Source of the DNA: JAEKNW01 sp963678375
GTDB lineage: Bacteria > Cloacimonadota > Cloacimonadia > Cloacimonadales > JAFGVF01
Direction: 5' to 3'
Length of the DNA: 64,000 nucleotides
NCBI GenBank assembly: GCA_963678375.2
Contig: OY782831.1
Span: 1,302,001 to 1,366,000, forward strand
In this document: piece after piece, positions 48,139-56,948 of the stretch
Numbering within the stretch: the stretch's first letter is position 1
How the letters are laid out: the number at the start of each line of letters is the position of its first letter
Program-made: the position numbers and the translations under genes
Notes under the pieces: model-generated
What the model saw: the letters and a program-made list of their open reading frames with translations, nothing else
Told to the model about the DNA's origin: nothing
Database searches by the model: none

Positions 48139-48168
48139 CAAGAGTGTGTAAATACACTCTTGTTTTTT
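48139..48168 (+). terminator. Rho-independent terminator after the small acidic protein gene
   Basis: CAAGAGTGT / ACACTCTTG with a 6-nt loop and TTTTTT. It probably ends the pgs operon and shows that gpsA cannot begin at the upstream in-frame ATG at 48144, which lies inside the hairpin. Confidence 0.85.
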
Positions 48169-48188
48169 ATCTAATAAATGAGGGAATT

Positions 48189-49199
48189 ATGAAAATTGCA
48201 ATAGTTGGTGGTGGCTCTTGGGGATTAGCTTTAGCTAACCTACTCCATGATAATGGTAACATTGTCAAAGTATGGGAGTATAACCAAGATTATGTTAAAC
48301 TTATTAAAGAAAGTGGTAGGAATGATAACTTTTTACCAAATATCGACATTGAAGCTCCTGTGTCAAGCCTGCTTTCAGAAGTGATTAGCTCAGATACGGA
48401 GATGATAGTTTTAGCAACTCCTTCTTCCTTCTTAAAGCAAGTGATTAAACAGATTAACCCATTGATTTCTAACTTAGATAATCTAAAATATATCATCAAT
48501 GTGGCTAAAGGTTTTGACCATTCTAACGGTGATATTCTCTCAGATATGATAAAGAAAGAATTACCAGCAAAATTCGCTAACTTAGTTTGCGTCTTATCAG
48601 GTCCTAGTCATGCTGAAGAAGTAGCACAAAAAAAACCGACAACTGTCACCATTGCTGGACAAGATTTGAAGTATATCAAAACAGCTCAATTAGCCTTCAG
48701 TAATGACTATTTTAGGGTCTATAGTACAACTGATATTATTGGAGTAGAGCTAGGTGGTGCATTAAAAAATGTTATAGCTCTAGCTGCTGGTATAGTAGTT
48801 GGTTTAGGTTTTGGTGATAATACTTTAGGAGCTCTACTTACCAGGGGAAATGTGGAGATCAAACGATTAGCTTTAGCTATGGGTGCAAAACCCGAAACCC
48901 TTGATGGTCTGGCGGGTATGGGTGATTTAATTACAACGGCAATTTCTCAGCATAGTAGAAATAGATTTGTTGGAGTTGAACTGGGGAAAGGTAGAGACTT
49001 AACTGATATTCTAGCAAATATGAAGATGGTCGCTGAAGGTGTTTTAGCAACTAATACTACCTTTATGCTTGCAGAAAAATATAAGATAGATATGCCTATC
49101 TCTCAAGCTATCTATAAAATCTTACATAGTGAGATTTCTGCAAAAGATGCAATTAGGGAGTTGATGCTGAGAGAATTAAAAACAGAGAAGTGGATGTAG
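48189..49199 (+). CDS. gpsA: NAD(P)-dependent glycerol-3-phosphate dehydrogenase
   Basis: 336 aa. The ATG at 48189 with GAGGGA upstream replaces an earlier in-frame ATG that lies in a terminator. Rossmann motif VGGGSWGLALA (~7-17), then VLSGPSHAEEVA, GGALKNVIALAAGI (catalytic Lys), LAGMGDLITTA and NRFVGVELGKG are all GpsA hallmarks. It converts dihydroxyacetone phosphate to glycerol-3-phosphate for phospholipid synthesis in the cytoplasm. It appears to be a single-gene unit. Confidence 0.96.
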   Translation: MKIAIVGGGSWGLALANLLHDNGNIVKVWEYNQDYVKLIKESGRNDNFLPNIDIEAPVSSLLSEVISSDTEMIVLATPSSFLKQVIKQINPLISNLDNLKYIINVAKGFDHSNGDILSDMIKKELPAKFANLVCVLSGPSHAEEVAQKKPTTVTIAGQDLKYIKTAQLAFSNDYFRVYSTTDIIGVELGGALKNVIALAAGIVVGLGFGDNTLGALLTRGNVEIKRLALAMGAKPETLDGLAGMGDLITTAISQHSRNRFVGVELGKGRDLTDILANMKMVAEGVLATNTTFMLAEKYKIDMPISQAIYKILHSEISAKDAIRELMLRELKTEKWM

Positions 49200-49242
49200 A
49201 AAATATCTTTCAAATTGTAGTTTGATTGTGAGTCTCTATTAG

Positions 49243-49338
49243 AAAAGTAGAAATTTATTTTCGAGACTATCAACCTTTATAATGAATGCTAGTAATTGAT
49301 AGTATTTATAATTATTTTTATGCTAATTTTCTACTTTT
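49243..49338. repeat. Nested inverted repeats between gpsA and the tagO-like gene
   Basis: The outer arms AAAAGTAGAAA (49243-49253) and TTTCTACTTTT (49328-49338) enclose inner arms ACTATCAA (49266-49273) and TTGATAGT (49296-49303). Both pairs are perfect. This occupies most of the 206-bp gap and could fold as one long structured RNA ending in T, perhaps a gpsA terminator of unusual shape. Confidence 0.5.
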
Positions 49339-49350
49339 TAGATTTATCCT

Positions 49351-49378
49351 TTGACAAAATAGGCTGATATAATAAAAT
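49351..49378 (+). promoter_or_regulatory. Promoter of the tagO-comEC gene run
   Basis: TTGACA (49351-49356) and TAAAAT (49373-49378), spacer 16 bp, 27 bp before the start of the 49406 gene. It is the only clear promoter seen before comEC, since the following genes overlap or nearly touch. Confidence 0.55.
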
Positions 49379-49405
49379 TTTCTCAAACGTTCAAAAAGGA
49401 AAATC

Positions 49406-50563
49406 ATGATCAGTCATAACATAGTAACAGAGTATATATCAGTATTTATTTTAGCCTTTGTATTTGTATACAGTATAACACCATGGATAATAAAATTAGC
49501 ACATAAAATTAATTTCGTAGATAATCCCAATGCACGAAAAATTCACAAGAAAGCTGTTCCTTTGATGGGAGGTGTGAGTGTTGTAATTGGTTTTATTGCA
49601 TTAGTAATGTATGATGTGATAATAGTCTCAAATAGATATTTTAATATGAGGTTGATTGGTTATCTTCTAGGTGTTGTTGTTATCGTATTAGTAGGCTTAA
49701 TTGATGATAAGCGAGGAATGAATCCTGTAGTAAAGATGGCTGGACAGTTTTTAGCATGTTCCCTATTTATCTTTACCAACTTTGGTACTTTAGTTTGGGT
49801 TAACTTGCCATTTGGGGGAGATTTAACCTTTCCTATGATTCTCTTAAACAATGATATTATGTTTAACAACTTTTTTTCAGTTCCTATCCTCTATATATGG
49901 ATGATAGGCTTGATGAACGCTACTAATTTTCTGGATAATATGGATGGGATGATTACAGGTATTTCTGCAATTATTGCACTAGGTTTCTTTGCTTTCAGTA
50001 TGATAATTAACCCTGATAACTCAAGCTCAGCCTTATGGTTAAGTTTGATGGGTTTGCTGTCATTATCTTATGCTGGCTCAGTTTTAGGTTTTCTACCCTA
50101 CAATTTTAACCCAGCAAAGATATTTTTAGGTGATGCCGGTTCGATGTTTATAGGATATTTCCTTTCTTCTATGGGAATTTTAATGGCTAATTTTGCTTCA
50201 CTCCAATTCCAAAGTAAGTGGTTTTATCTTCTACCAGTAATTTTGATTTCGTTTGCTATCTTTGATATTTGTTTTGTCTCTATTACCAGGAAGCGGGATG
50301 GAAGATTGGTATGGCAAGGTGGTAAGGATCATACTACTCATAGAATCAAGAATATGTTTCACTCTGTTAAGGTAACTGCACTATTAATTTATGCTATTAA
50401 TATAATAATTGTTATACTCACTATAATGGTTACTATTATTGGTTCTTATATTTTGCTGTTATCCATATTGCTTATCTGCCTGATATGTTATGTTTTATTA
50501 GGAAGAAAACTTTATGCAGTACCTGTAGAAATACCAGCTAACCAGCTAAAAAAAAAGGCGTAG
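49406..50563 (+). CDS. WecA/TagO-like undecaprenyl-phosphate GlcNAc-1-phosphate transferase
   Basis: 385 aa with about ten membrane segments. Family motifs: NPNARKIHKKAVPLMGG, VGLIDDKRGMNP (metal-binding Asp pair), NATNFLDNMDGM, FLGDAGSMFIGY and KDHTTHRI (His motif). It should transfer a sugar-1-phosphate from a UDP-sugar to the lipid carrier undecaprenyl phosphate, starting O-antigen, teichoic-acid-like or other envelope glycan synthesis. The HTTHR motif and overall pattern favour WecA/TagO over MraY. An AAGGA site precedes the ATG. Confidence 0.88.
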   Translation: MISHNIVTEYISVFILAFVFVYSITPWIIKLAHKINFVDNPNARKIHKKAVPLMGGVSVVIGFIALVMYDVIIVSNRYFNMRLIGYLLGVVVIVLVGLIDDKRGMNPVVKMAGQFLACSLFIFTNFGTLVWVNLPFGGDLTFPMILLNNDIMFNNFFSVPILYIWMIGLMNATNFLDNMDGMITGISAIIALGFFAFSMIINPDNSSSALWLSLMGLLSLSYAGSVLGFLPYNFNPAKIFLGDAGSMFIGYFLSSMGILMANFASLQFQSKWFYLLPVILISFAIFDICFVSITRKRDGRLVWQGGKDHTTHRIKNMFHSVKVTALLIYAINIIIVILTIMVTIIGSYILLLSILLICLICYVLLGRKLYAVPVEIPANQLKKKA

Positions 50564-50564
50564 A

Positions 50565-51302
50565 ATGAAATTTACTATACTGGGTACAGCACCAGGAAAA
50601 TCGCTTATAGGAAAAAGCCACACAGCTTATTTACTTGAAGATAGTAATAGTAAGTTTTTAATAGACTGTGGTGAGGGGACAACACAAAAGTTATTAGCAA
50701 GAAATTTAGATAAAGATGACTTGGATTTTGTGATTATCACTCACTTACATCCTGATCATGTTACTGGTTTGTTTATACTGTTGCAAACGCTATACTTAAA
50801 CAAGAGAAGCAAGGATTTATTAGTTTTTCTTCCAGAAAGTGTAGAAAATTTTAAGCATTTCATGGAAACTTTATATATTTTTAAGGAAAGATTTTCTTAC
50901 AGAATAATTATTCAGCAATATAATGAAAATACTTTTTGTGAAAAGGGGATTTATCCCTTTAGAAACACTCATTTATTAGGTTATAAAGACCTTGTTAGAG
51001 CAGGAGGGGCACAGAATAGACTATTATCTTATTCTATGATAATAAAAGGTAAGAAAAAGACCTTATTGCTTTCTTCTGATATAAGAGGAATTGGTGATAT
51101 TAAAGAGAATTTAACTAAATGCCATGTCTTAGTGATTGATGGAATTCATCCTAGTGAACAAGCAATAAAAGATATTATAAAAGATTATAAAATTGAGGTT
51201 TATATCACGCATGGGGAATATGAAATATTACAAAAAAAATTTGCAGATCAAATTCAAGAAGATGTAAAATTAGCAGAGGAGAATGATGAAATTATTTTAT
51301 AG
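50565..51302 (+). CDS. Metallo-beta-lactamase fold hydrolase, RNase Z-like
   Basis: 245 aa. ITHLHPDHVTG gives the HxHxDH metal site (His60, His62, Asp64, His65); FLIDCGEGTTQKL is the strand motif shared with RNase Z and related beta-lactamase-fold enzymes. Later ligands are less clear (LLSSDIRG, YITHGEYE). It is shorter than a typical RNase Z (~300 aa) and lacks an obvious exosite arm, so tRNA processing should not be assumed. Starts 1 bp after the upstream stop; its end overlaps the lipoprotein gene. Confidence 0.75.
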   Translation: MKFTILGTAPGKSLIGKSHTAYLLEDSNSKFLIDCGEGTTQKLLARNLDKDDLDFVIITHLHPDHVTGLFILLQTLYLNKRSKDLLVFLPESVENFKHFMETLYIFKERFSYRIIIQQYNENTFCEKGIYPFRNTHLLGYKDLVRAGGAQNRLLSYSMIIKGKKKTLLLSSDIRGIGDIKENLTKCHVLVIDGIHPSEQAIKDIIKDYKIEVYITHGEYEILQKKFADQIQEDVKLAEENDEIIL

Positions 51303-52788
51303 CATATTGTTAGTTTTACTGGTATTAATGGTTGGATGTGAGTCTAATCGATACAGAAAAGCAGTATCATCTTATTATCGAGGTAATTATACAGTCTCAA
51401 TTGAGGAAATTGATTCTTATCTCAATGAATCAACTAATGGGGCTTATGAAACTAATGCAGAGTTGATACGAAGTAAATCATACCAAAAATTGGCTTTACG
51501 AGCCTATGAAGCAGATAATTTAGCTTTAGCTACCCGATTTGCTATCTTAGCAAACTCAGAAGATATTGATACTCTATTAGCTAGATGTTATTATGATTTT
51601 GCACAAGAATCATTTGCTAAAGGAGAAAAAGATAAAGCAATGGCATTCTATGACCAAATTTTAGTTGAAACACCAACATCAAGATTTGTGCCAGAGATAG
51701 TCTATTATAAAATGAATGAACTTTATACAAGGAATCCAGAACTTTATCTTACTGTTTTTGATTATTATAAAGAGCTTTATCCAGCTTACAAAGATAATTA
51801 TTATGAAATCAAAGCTAGAGGTATTGTTAAAGAGTTTATTCCAAGCTTAATATCTGATGCTTTAGCTATGGATTCTGATGAAGGACTCCAGCTACTATTA
51901 ACTTTTGTAGATTATACAGTCGCTAATACAAAAGAAGTTAGGTCAGCAATAGCAGAAATTTATATCAATTTAGCTGAAGAAGCTATCGTTGAAAATGAGT
52001 TTATAGAAGCTGATGAGGCTTTTAAAATGGCTGTTTTCTATAACCCTGAAGTTAAAGATTATGTTAAAAAGAGATTGCTAGAGACTGCTGATTCCTATAT
52101 TAATGCAGGACTGAAGTATGTTGCTGATCGGGATTTCGAAAACGCATTTATCCTGTTTAATAGAACTTTTGATGTCATACCTGGCTATAAAAAAGCCCTC
52201 CAGGTTATTCAAGAAACTACAATTCTCCTTAATCAGATAGAACAAGCTCAGGGTTTGTTTGAAAAAGCTCAGAATCTGGAGAAAGCTAATTTGAGGAATT
52301 TGTTTTCTGATGTAAAAGCAAAGCTAACAGCTAGTGAAAGGAATGATTATGAAATTAGAAGATTTCAAAGAGTTTTAAGTCTGTATCAACAAGCATACGA
52401 GCTTGACCCCTTACTAAAATATAGAGATCATATATTTTATACAAAAAACATAATCCAATATTATAAGAGTCCAGACAAATTTGCTGTAGAAGTTCTAAAG
52501 GATTATAAATCATTTATTATAGAGAAGGCAATTATTGCTGCAAGAGACTATATTTATGAAAACAACAGTTCTTCTTCAGTTACTGATAGTGGTTGGGAGA
52601 TTCTGGTGGCCTCTGGTAACTATAACTATGAAGTTAGGTACTCTTTGATTAGCCTTAATGATAAATTATATTTTCGCTGGTTAGTAAATTTGAGAAGCAA
52701 GGAAATAACACCGATAAATACACTTTCAGAAAGGGCTATGGATGGTAAGTTTGAACTTACTGAGGAGGAAGAAGAAAATGAAGATTAA
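51286..52788 (+). CDS. TPR-containing lipoprotein
   Basis: 500 aa. The ATG at 51286 is 4 nt after AGAGGAG and is preferred to the adjacent ATG at 51283, which is only 1 nt away from it. The lipoprotein signal ends at VLMVGC (Cys18). The body is helical with repeated tetratricopeptide pairs (YYDFAQESFAKGEKDKAMAFYDQIL; AEEAIVENEFIEADEAFKMAVFY), then a C-terminal beta region (WEILVASGNYNYEVRYSL). Such proteins usually scaffold envelope complexes. Overlaps both neighbours; function not predictable. Confidence 0.75.
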   Translation: MKLFYSILLVLLVLMVGCESNRYRKAVSSYYRGNYTVSIEEIDSYLNESTNGAYETNAELIRSKSYQKLALRAYEADNLALATRFAILANSEDIDTLLARCYYDFAQESFAKGEKDKAMAFYDQILVETPTSRFVPEIVYYKMNELYTRNPELYLTVFDYYKELYPAYKDNYYEIKARGIVKEFIPSLISDALAMDSDEGLQLLLTFVDYTVANTKEVRSAIAEIYINLAEEAIVENEFIEADEAFKMAVFYNPEVKDYVKKRLLETADSYINAGLKYVADRDFENAFILFNRTFDVIPGYKKALQVIQETTILLNQIEQAQGLFEKAQNLEKANLRNLFSDVKAKLTASERNDYEIRRFQRVLSLYQQAYELDPLLKYRDHIFYTKNIIQYYKSPDKFAVEVLKDYKSFIIEKAIIAARDYIYENNSSSSVTDSGWEILVASGNYNYEVRYSLISLNDKLYFRWLVNLRSKEITPINTLSERAMDGKFELTEEEEENED

Positions 52789-53365
52789 TAAGATTATAAT
52801 CAGCTGTATTAGTTTCTTAGTGCTTTTTACCCAACTTCCTGCTCAAGCTTTTGATTTGAATAAATTTTCCAATCCTAAAAAGTATGGCTGGGAAGATTAT
52901 CAAGATAGAGCTAATTACAGAAAGGATTTGAATACTAGAAAAGAGTTATTACAACTTTATGAGGTTAAAGCTAAAACGATTAGCTCAACTATGGCTAAAT
53001 CAGCAGTTTTCCCTGGTTGGGGGCACTATAGTATAGAATCATATTCCAAAGGACATACTTTCTTAACAAGTGGAATTCTATTAGCTGGGGCTGGTTTATA
53101 CTTCTACTCAAGATCTCAAGACTACTACGATAACTATAAGAATGCTAGTCAAATAGATGTAATTAATAGTAATTTTGATAAAGCAGAACAAAACTATAAT
53201 ACGGCAATGATTTTTTTAGGGACATATTTAATTTTATGGACTTATAACCTATATGATAGTGCAGAGAGCACAGAAAGATATAATGCCAATCTTTGGGAAA
53301 ATTTAGCAAACAATAGATTTGAAAACATATCTTTAACACCAACTAGTTTTGAAGTGAGGTTTTAA
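52778..53365 (+). CDS. DUF5683-like exported membrane protein
   Basis: 195 aa from the ATG at 52778, with GAGGAGG 9 nt upstream; 12 additional codons upstream are in frame but lie inside the lipoprotein gene. Signal peptide ~1-24, then AKSAVFPGWGHYSIESYSKG, a motif seen in DUF5683-type small membrane proteins, followed by a membrane segment (~85-103) and another at ~142-160 (MIFLGTYLILWTYNLYD). Function unknown. Its stop overlaps the next start (TAATG). Confidence 0.65.
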   Translation: MKINKIIISCISFLVLFTQLPAQAFDLNKFSNPKKYGWEDYQDRANYRKDLNTRKELLQLYEVKAKTISSTMAKSAVFPGWGHYSIESYSKGHTFLTSGILLAGAGLYFYSRSQDYYDNYKNASQIDVINSNFDKAEQNYNTAMIFLGTYLILWTYNLYDSAESTERYNANLWENLANNRFENISLTPTSFEVRF

Positions 53366-53805
53366 TGAAGCAGCTTAAAATAGCTATTACAATAGTTTTG
53401 TTTGGTCTATTACTAGCTTGTGGTTTAGATAGATCCAATCCCTTAGATCCTGAGAATGGTGATATAGGTATTCCTCAATTAGTTACAGGAATTGAATTAA
53501 GTTCTAGTGGGCAAGGGGCTAATGAAAAATATGTAGATATTTCTTGGAGTAAGTTAGACCAAGGTGAAGCTGATGGATATTTTATTTATAGATCAAGATC
53601 ATATGATGGAACATTTGATTTGATTAAGGTTATGTATGGTGTAGATCATGATTATTACAGAGATAGATATAAAATAGTGCCTGGACCTTATTTCTATAAG
53701 ATGTCATCGTTTTTGTATCTTGATCCAAGCAATCCAAATGATAATGAAAGACTGGAGGGTAAGCTGACTCGACCTGGTGATTCAGGGATTGTGGTTCCCC
53801 AATAG
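53365..53805 (+). CDS. Small Fn3-containing lipoprotein
   Basis: 146 aa. Lipobox LLLACG (Cys ~19) followed by LDRSNPLDPEN, a common N-terminal motif of secreted lipoproteins in this kind of bacterium, and one fibronectin type III domain (GIELSSSG, YVDISWSKLDQ, ADGYFIYRS, FYKMSSF). Probably displayed at the outer membrane. Translationally coupled to the DUF5683-like gene; function unknown. Confidence 0.75.
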   Translation: MKQLKIAITIVLFGLLLACGLDRSNPLDPENGDIGIPQLVTGIELSSSGQGANEKYVDISWSKLDQGEADGYFIYRSRSYDGTFDLIKVMYGVDHDYYRDRYKIVPGPYFYKMSSFLYLDPSNPNDNERLEGKLTRPGDSGIVVPQ

Positions 53806-53816
53806 GATGTGTTAAT

Positions 53817-55982
53817 TTGCTAAATGAACTAAATAAGGAACAGAATCAGGTTGTATCAACAACAGAAGGGGCTGTTTTAGTATTAGCTGGCGCTGGAAGT
53901 GGAAAGACTAGAACTATAATTTATAGGGCAGCTTATCTTATTAATGAAAGAGAAGTAGACCCTTATAATATACTAATAGTTACTTTTACCAATAAGGCAG
54001 CTAGCGAACTTCGTGAGAGGTTATATACATATTTTGGAATCAATCCATCTCGTTTGTGGGTAGGTACTTTTCATTCAATATGTTTAAAAATCTTAAGAAG
54101 TGAGTATAAACATACTAAATTCAATTCTAATTTTACTATTTATGATAGTGATGATCAGAAGTCATTACTCAAAAAGATATATAAAAAACTAGGCATTAAT
54201 AAAGAGAATTTCCCTTTACCACAGATGAAATCATCAATTAGTCGAAGGAAAAATGATTTTCTATTACCTGAGGATTTGCAGTTTTTAAAAGAAGAGGGTT
54301 TCTCAAATAGAATCTATTTGCAAGTTTATACTGCTTATCAAAATGAGCTAGTAAGCAATAATTGTATGGATTTCGATGATATCTTAATTTATACTTTAAA
54401 GTTGATGCAAGAGAATAAAGAGATTCTTAATAAGTACCAAAAGATCTTTAAATACGTAATGATTGATGAATATCAAGATACAAATGTCATTCAATACAAG
54501 TTAACTTCTCTGCTTGCCCAACCAGATAATAATATTTGTGTAGTTGGTGATGATGACCAAGCTATCTATTCTTGGCGAGGTGCAGATATAACCAATATTC
54601 TTAAATTTGATAAGATCCATAAAGAGACAAAGGTAATTAGATTAGAGCAAAATTATAGATCTAGCCGACAGATTTTAGAATTAGCTAATCAGTTGATTCA
54701 AAACAACCAAGAAAGGCATCCTAAAAAGCTGAGGACAGAACTTGAATCTAGCCAAGAGCCAATTATGAAAAGACTTGAAACAGATGTTGATGAGGCTAGA
54801 TATATAGTAGATGAGATAGTTGAGATTCACAAAAGATATGATCTTAAACTGAATGATATAGCAGTGCTTTACAGAACTAATTCGCAATCACGTCTCTTAG
54901 AGACTGAGCTAATAAAGTATAATCTCCCCTACAAAATTGTTGGGGGAATAAACTTTTATCAGCGCCAAGAGATCAAAGACATCTTAGCCTATCTCAAGTG
55001 TATTATTAATCCTGCTGATAATGAGAGTTTTCAGAGAATAATCAATAAACCAACAAGAGGTATTGGCAAAACAACTATTAATGCAATAGCAAGCTATGCT
55101 ATCGACAACAGATTGTCTTTAAGTCAGGCAGTTAATCAAGTAGATAAAATAGATTCTCTTAGCTCACGAGCTAAAACAGCAGTAGCAAAATTCGCAAGTA
55201 TGCTTAATAAATGGCGGGTTAAAGTAGATTATCTTAATTGTTTTGAAATTACTAATCTGGTAATTTCTGATATAGATATCATCCAGAAACTAGCTAAATC
55301 AGATGACCCAAAACTAAACTCACAGGCAGATAACTTGAAAGAGTTTATAAGCTCAACTTCTCAATTTAGGGAAGAGTTTTTACAGAATTTTGAAGTGGAA
55401 CCACAGCTAGATGATTTCCTTAATTCAGTGCAGTTATTAACAGATTTAGATAGATTTGATAGGGATTCTGATTCTGTAAATCTCTTAACTATTCATAATG
55501 CAAAAGGTTTAGAGTTTCAAGCTGTATTTATTGCAGGAATTGAAGAGGGGTTACTTCCTCATAATAGATCAACTTTTGAAGTTAAAGGAGTTGAAGAAGA
55601 AAGAAGATTGTTATACGTTGCTATTACTAGAGCAAAAGAGTATTTATATTTAACTTATGCTAATTATAGAAGAATTAATGGATTAAATGATGCATCATCT
55701 CCTTCTAGGTTCTTATCCGAAATCGGGATTAAGACATCTAATAAGAGCAATTATGTTATGCATCCTCAAGCTCCTAAAAGAAAAAGTTTGTCTTCTATTA
55801 AGAAACCGAGTAAAATAGTAAGTAGTGGTAGGTTCAGGCCAGGTGATAAAATCCATCACCAAGTATTTGGAAATGGGATGGTTTTAAACTCTAATGGTGA
55901 AGGTGATAATATGATTCTTACAATCTCATTCACTACTGGCTTGTTAAAGAAAATTAATGCACGATATGTAGAACTCATTTAA
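53817..55982 (+). CDS. pcrA: UvrD/PcrA-type ATP-dependent DNA helicase
   Basis: 721 aa, full length. Starts at TTG 53817 with AGGA upstream; no in-frame ATG offers a comparable start. Superfamily 1 motifs: VLAGAGSGKTRTI (Walker A, residues ~22-34), VTFTNKAASELRER (Ia), YVMIDEYQDTN (II), VGDDDQAIYSWRGAD (III), LEQNYRSS (IV), LTIHNAKGLEF (V) and RRLLYVAITRAKEYLYL (VI). The Tudor-like C-terminal domain is present (GDKIHHQVFGNGMVL). It unwinds DNA 3' to 5' in repair and replication. It sits 11 bp after the lipoprotein gene. Confidence 0.94.
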   Translation: MLNELNKEQNQVVSTTEGAVLVLAGAGSGKTRTIIYRAAYLINEREVDPYNILIVTFTNKAASELRERLYTYFGINPSRLWVGTFHSICLKILRSEYKHTKFNSNFTIYDSDDQKSLLKKIYKKLGINKENFPLPQMKSSISRRKNDFLLPEDLQFLKEEGFSNRIYLQVYTAYQNELVSNNCMDFDDILIYTLKLMQENKEILNKYQKIFKYVMIDEYQDTNVIQYKLTSLLAQPDNNICVVGDDDQAIYSWRGADITNILKFDKIHKETKVIRLEQNYRSSRQILELANQLIQNNQERHPKKLRTELESSQEPIMKRLETDVDEARYIVDEIVEIHKRYDLKLNDIAVLYRTNSQSRLLETELIKYNLPYKIVGGINFYQRQEIKDILAYLKCIINPADNESFQRIINKPTRGIGKTTINAIASYAIDNRLSLSQAVNQVDKIDSLSSRAKTAVAKFASMLNKWRVKVDYLNCFEITNLVISDIDIIQKLAKSDDPKLNSQADNLKEFISSTSQFREEFLQNFEVEPQLDDFLNSVQLLTDLDRFDRDSDSVNLLTIHNAKGLEFQAVFIAGIEEGLLPHNRSTFEVKGVEEERRLLYVAITRAKEYLYLTYANYRRINGLNDASSPSRFLSEIGIKTSNKSNYVMHPQAPKRKSLSSIKKPSKIVSSGRFRPGDKIHHQVFGNGMVLNSNGEGDNMILTISFTTGLLKKINARYVELI

Positions 55983-55991
55983 GGAGTTATG

Positions 55992-56948
55992 ATGAAAAAA
56001 ATACTTATTCTAATCGTAGTGGTCAATATGTTTAATCTTCTTTCAGCTTTTGATAAATATGCTGGAGAAATCTATGAAATACCTCTAGGTGTGCGTAATA
56101 TTGCCCTGGGTAATACAGGTTTAACTGATACTAATGGATACTCACCAGCTTTCTGGAATTCAGCTTTATTGCCTGAGTTAGAACATTCAACTCTTGAATT
56201 AATGCATGCTAAAGAGTTTGATGGTTTATTCAAATATGATAGTTTTTCTTTGTATTATAAAGGACAAAACTCAGTTGCAATAAGTCTAACCAGAATATCT
56301 GTCAATGATATACCCTTAACTAAACTAGAGAATGGCCAATTACCTCTCTCTAATGAAAATCGTCCTTATGCTTATAAATATGTTGATAATAATGATTATC
56401 TACTTAACATAGCTTTGGGCAGAAAAATAAGTGAAAAAATAAATCTAGGAATTACACCTAAGATTACTTATAGAAAGCTAGCAGAAGAGACTGCATGGGC
56501 TATTGGAGCAGATATAGGAATGCTCTACAAGGCTACTTCAAACTTTAAGATAGCTACTAAACTTAATAATGTCGTAGCAACTCATATACTTTGGGAGAAT
56601 GGTTCTTATGAAATGGCATCACCTAAAGGAGAAGTAGAGTTTAGGTATGATATTGGTGTCTGGAATGATAAATTGCTTTTTGAATTGATTATGAGGTCTG
56701 ATATATATATGTTTGCAGATAGCAATATCGGGCATTATGACCTTGATTTTACTTCAGTGAGTAATCACTATGGCTTAGCAATTACACCTTATCAAAATAT
56801 TTCATTTCTTGGAGGATATGATGTAGATTCTATTACTGCAGGAATAGATCTCAAAATAATGGACTTTTCCCTCTTTTACGCTTACAAGAATAATGATAAT
56901 AGTGATTTAGGTAATTCCCAGAAAATCTCTTTAGGATATAAGTTTTAA
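55992..56948 (+). CDS. PorV/PorQ-like outer-membrane protein
   Basis: 318 aa from the ATG at 55992, 5 nt after AAGGAG; the ATG at 55989 is only 2 nt away from the site. Signal peptide ~1-18, then GVRNIALGNTGLTD and YSPAFWNSALLPEL, the N-terminal pattern of PorV/PorQ-family barrels, followed by regular amphipathic strands and terminal Phe (SLGYKF). PorV-type proteins shuttle T9SS cargo at the outer membrane, and this window encodes several T9SS cargo proteins. Whether this member serves T9SS or another purpose is not decided by sequence alone. Confidence 0.75.
   Translation: MKKILILIVVVNMFNLLSAFDKYAGEIYEIPLGVRNIALGNTGLTDTNGYSPAFWNSALLPELEHSTLELMHAKEFDGLFKYDSFSLYYKGQNSVAISLTRISVNDIPLTKLENGQLPLSNENRPYAYKYVDNNDYLLNIALGRKISEKINLGITPKITYRKLAEETAWAIGADIGMLYKATSNFKIATKLNNVVATHILWENGSYEMASPKGEVEFRYDIGVWNDKLLFELIMRSDIYMFADSNIGHYDLDFTSVSNHYGLAITPYQNISFLGGYDVDSITAGIDLKIMDFSLFYAYKNNDNSDLGNSQKISLGYKF

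Noticed and set aside
48144..48188. Longer N-terminus for gpsA from the ATG at 48144
   Set aside because: The added codons lie inside a terminator hairpin, and the ATG at 48189 has GAGGGA and starts the Rossmann fold correctly.
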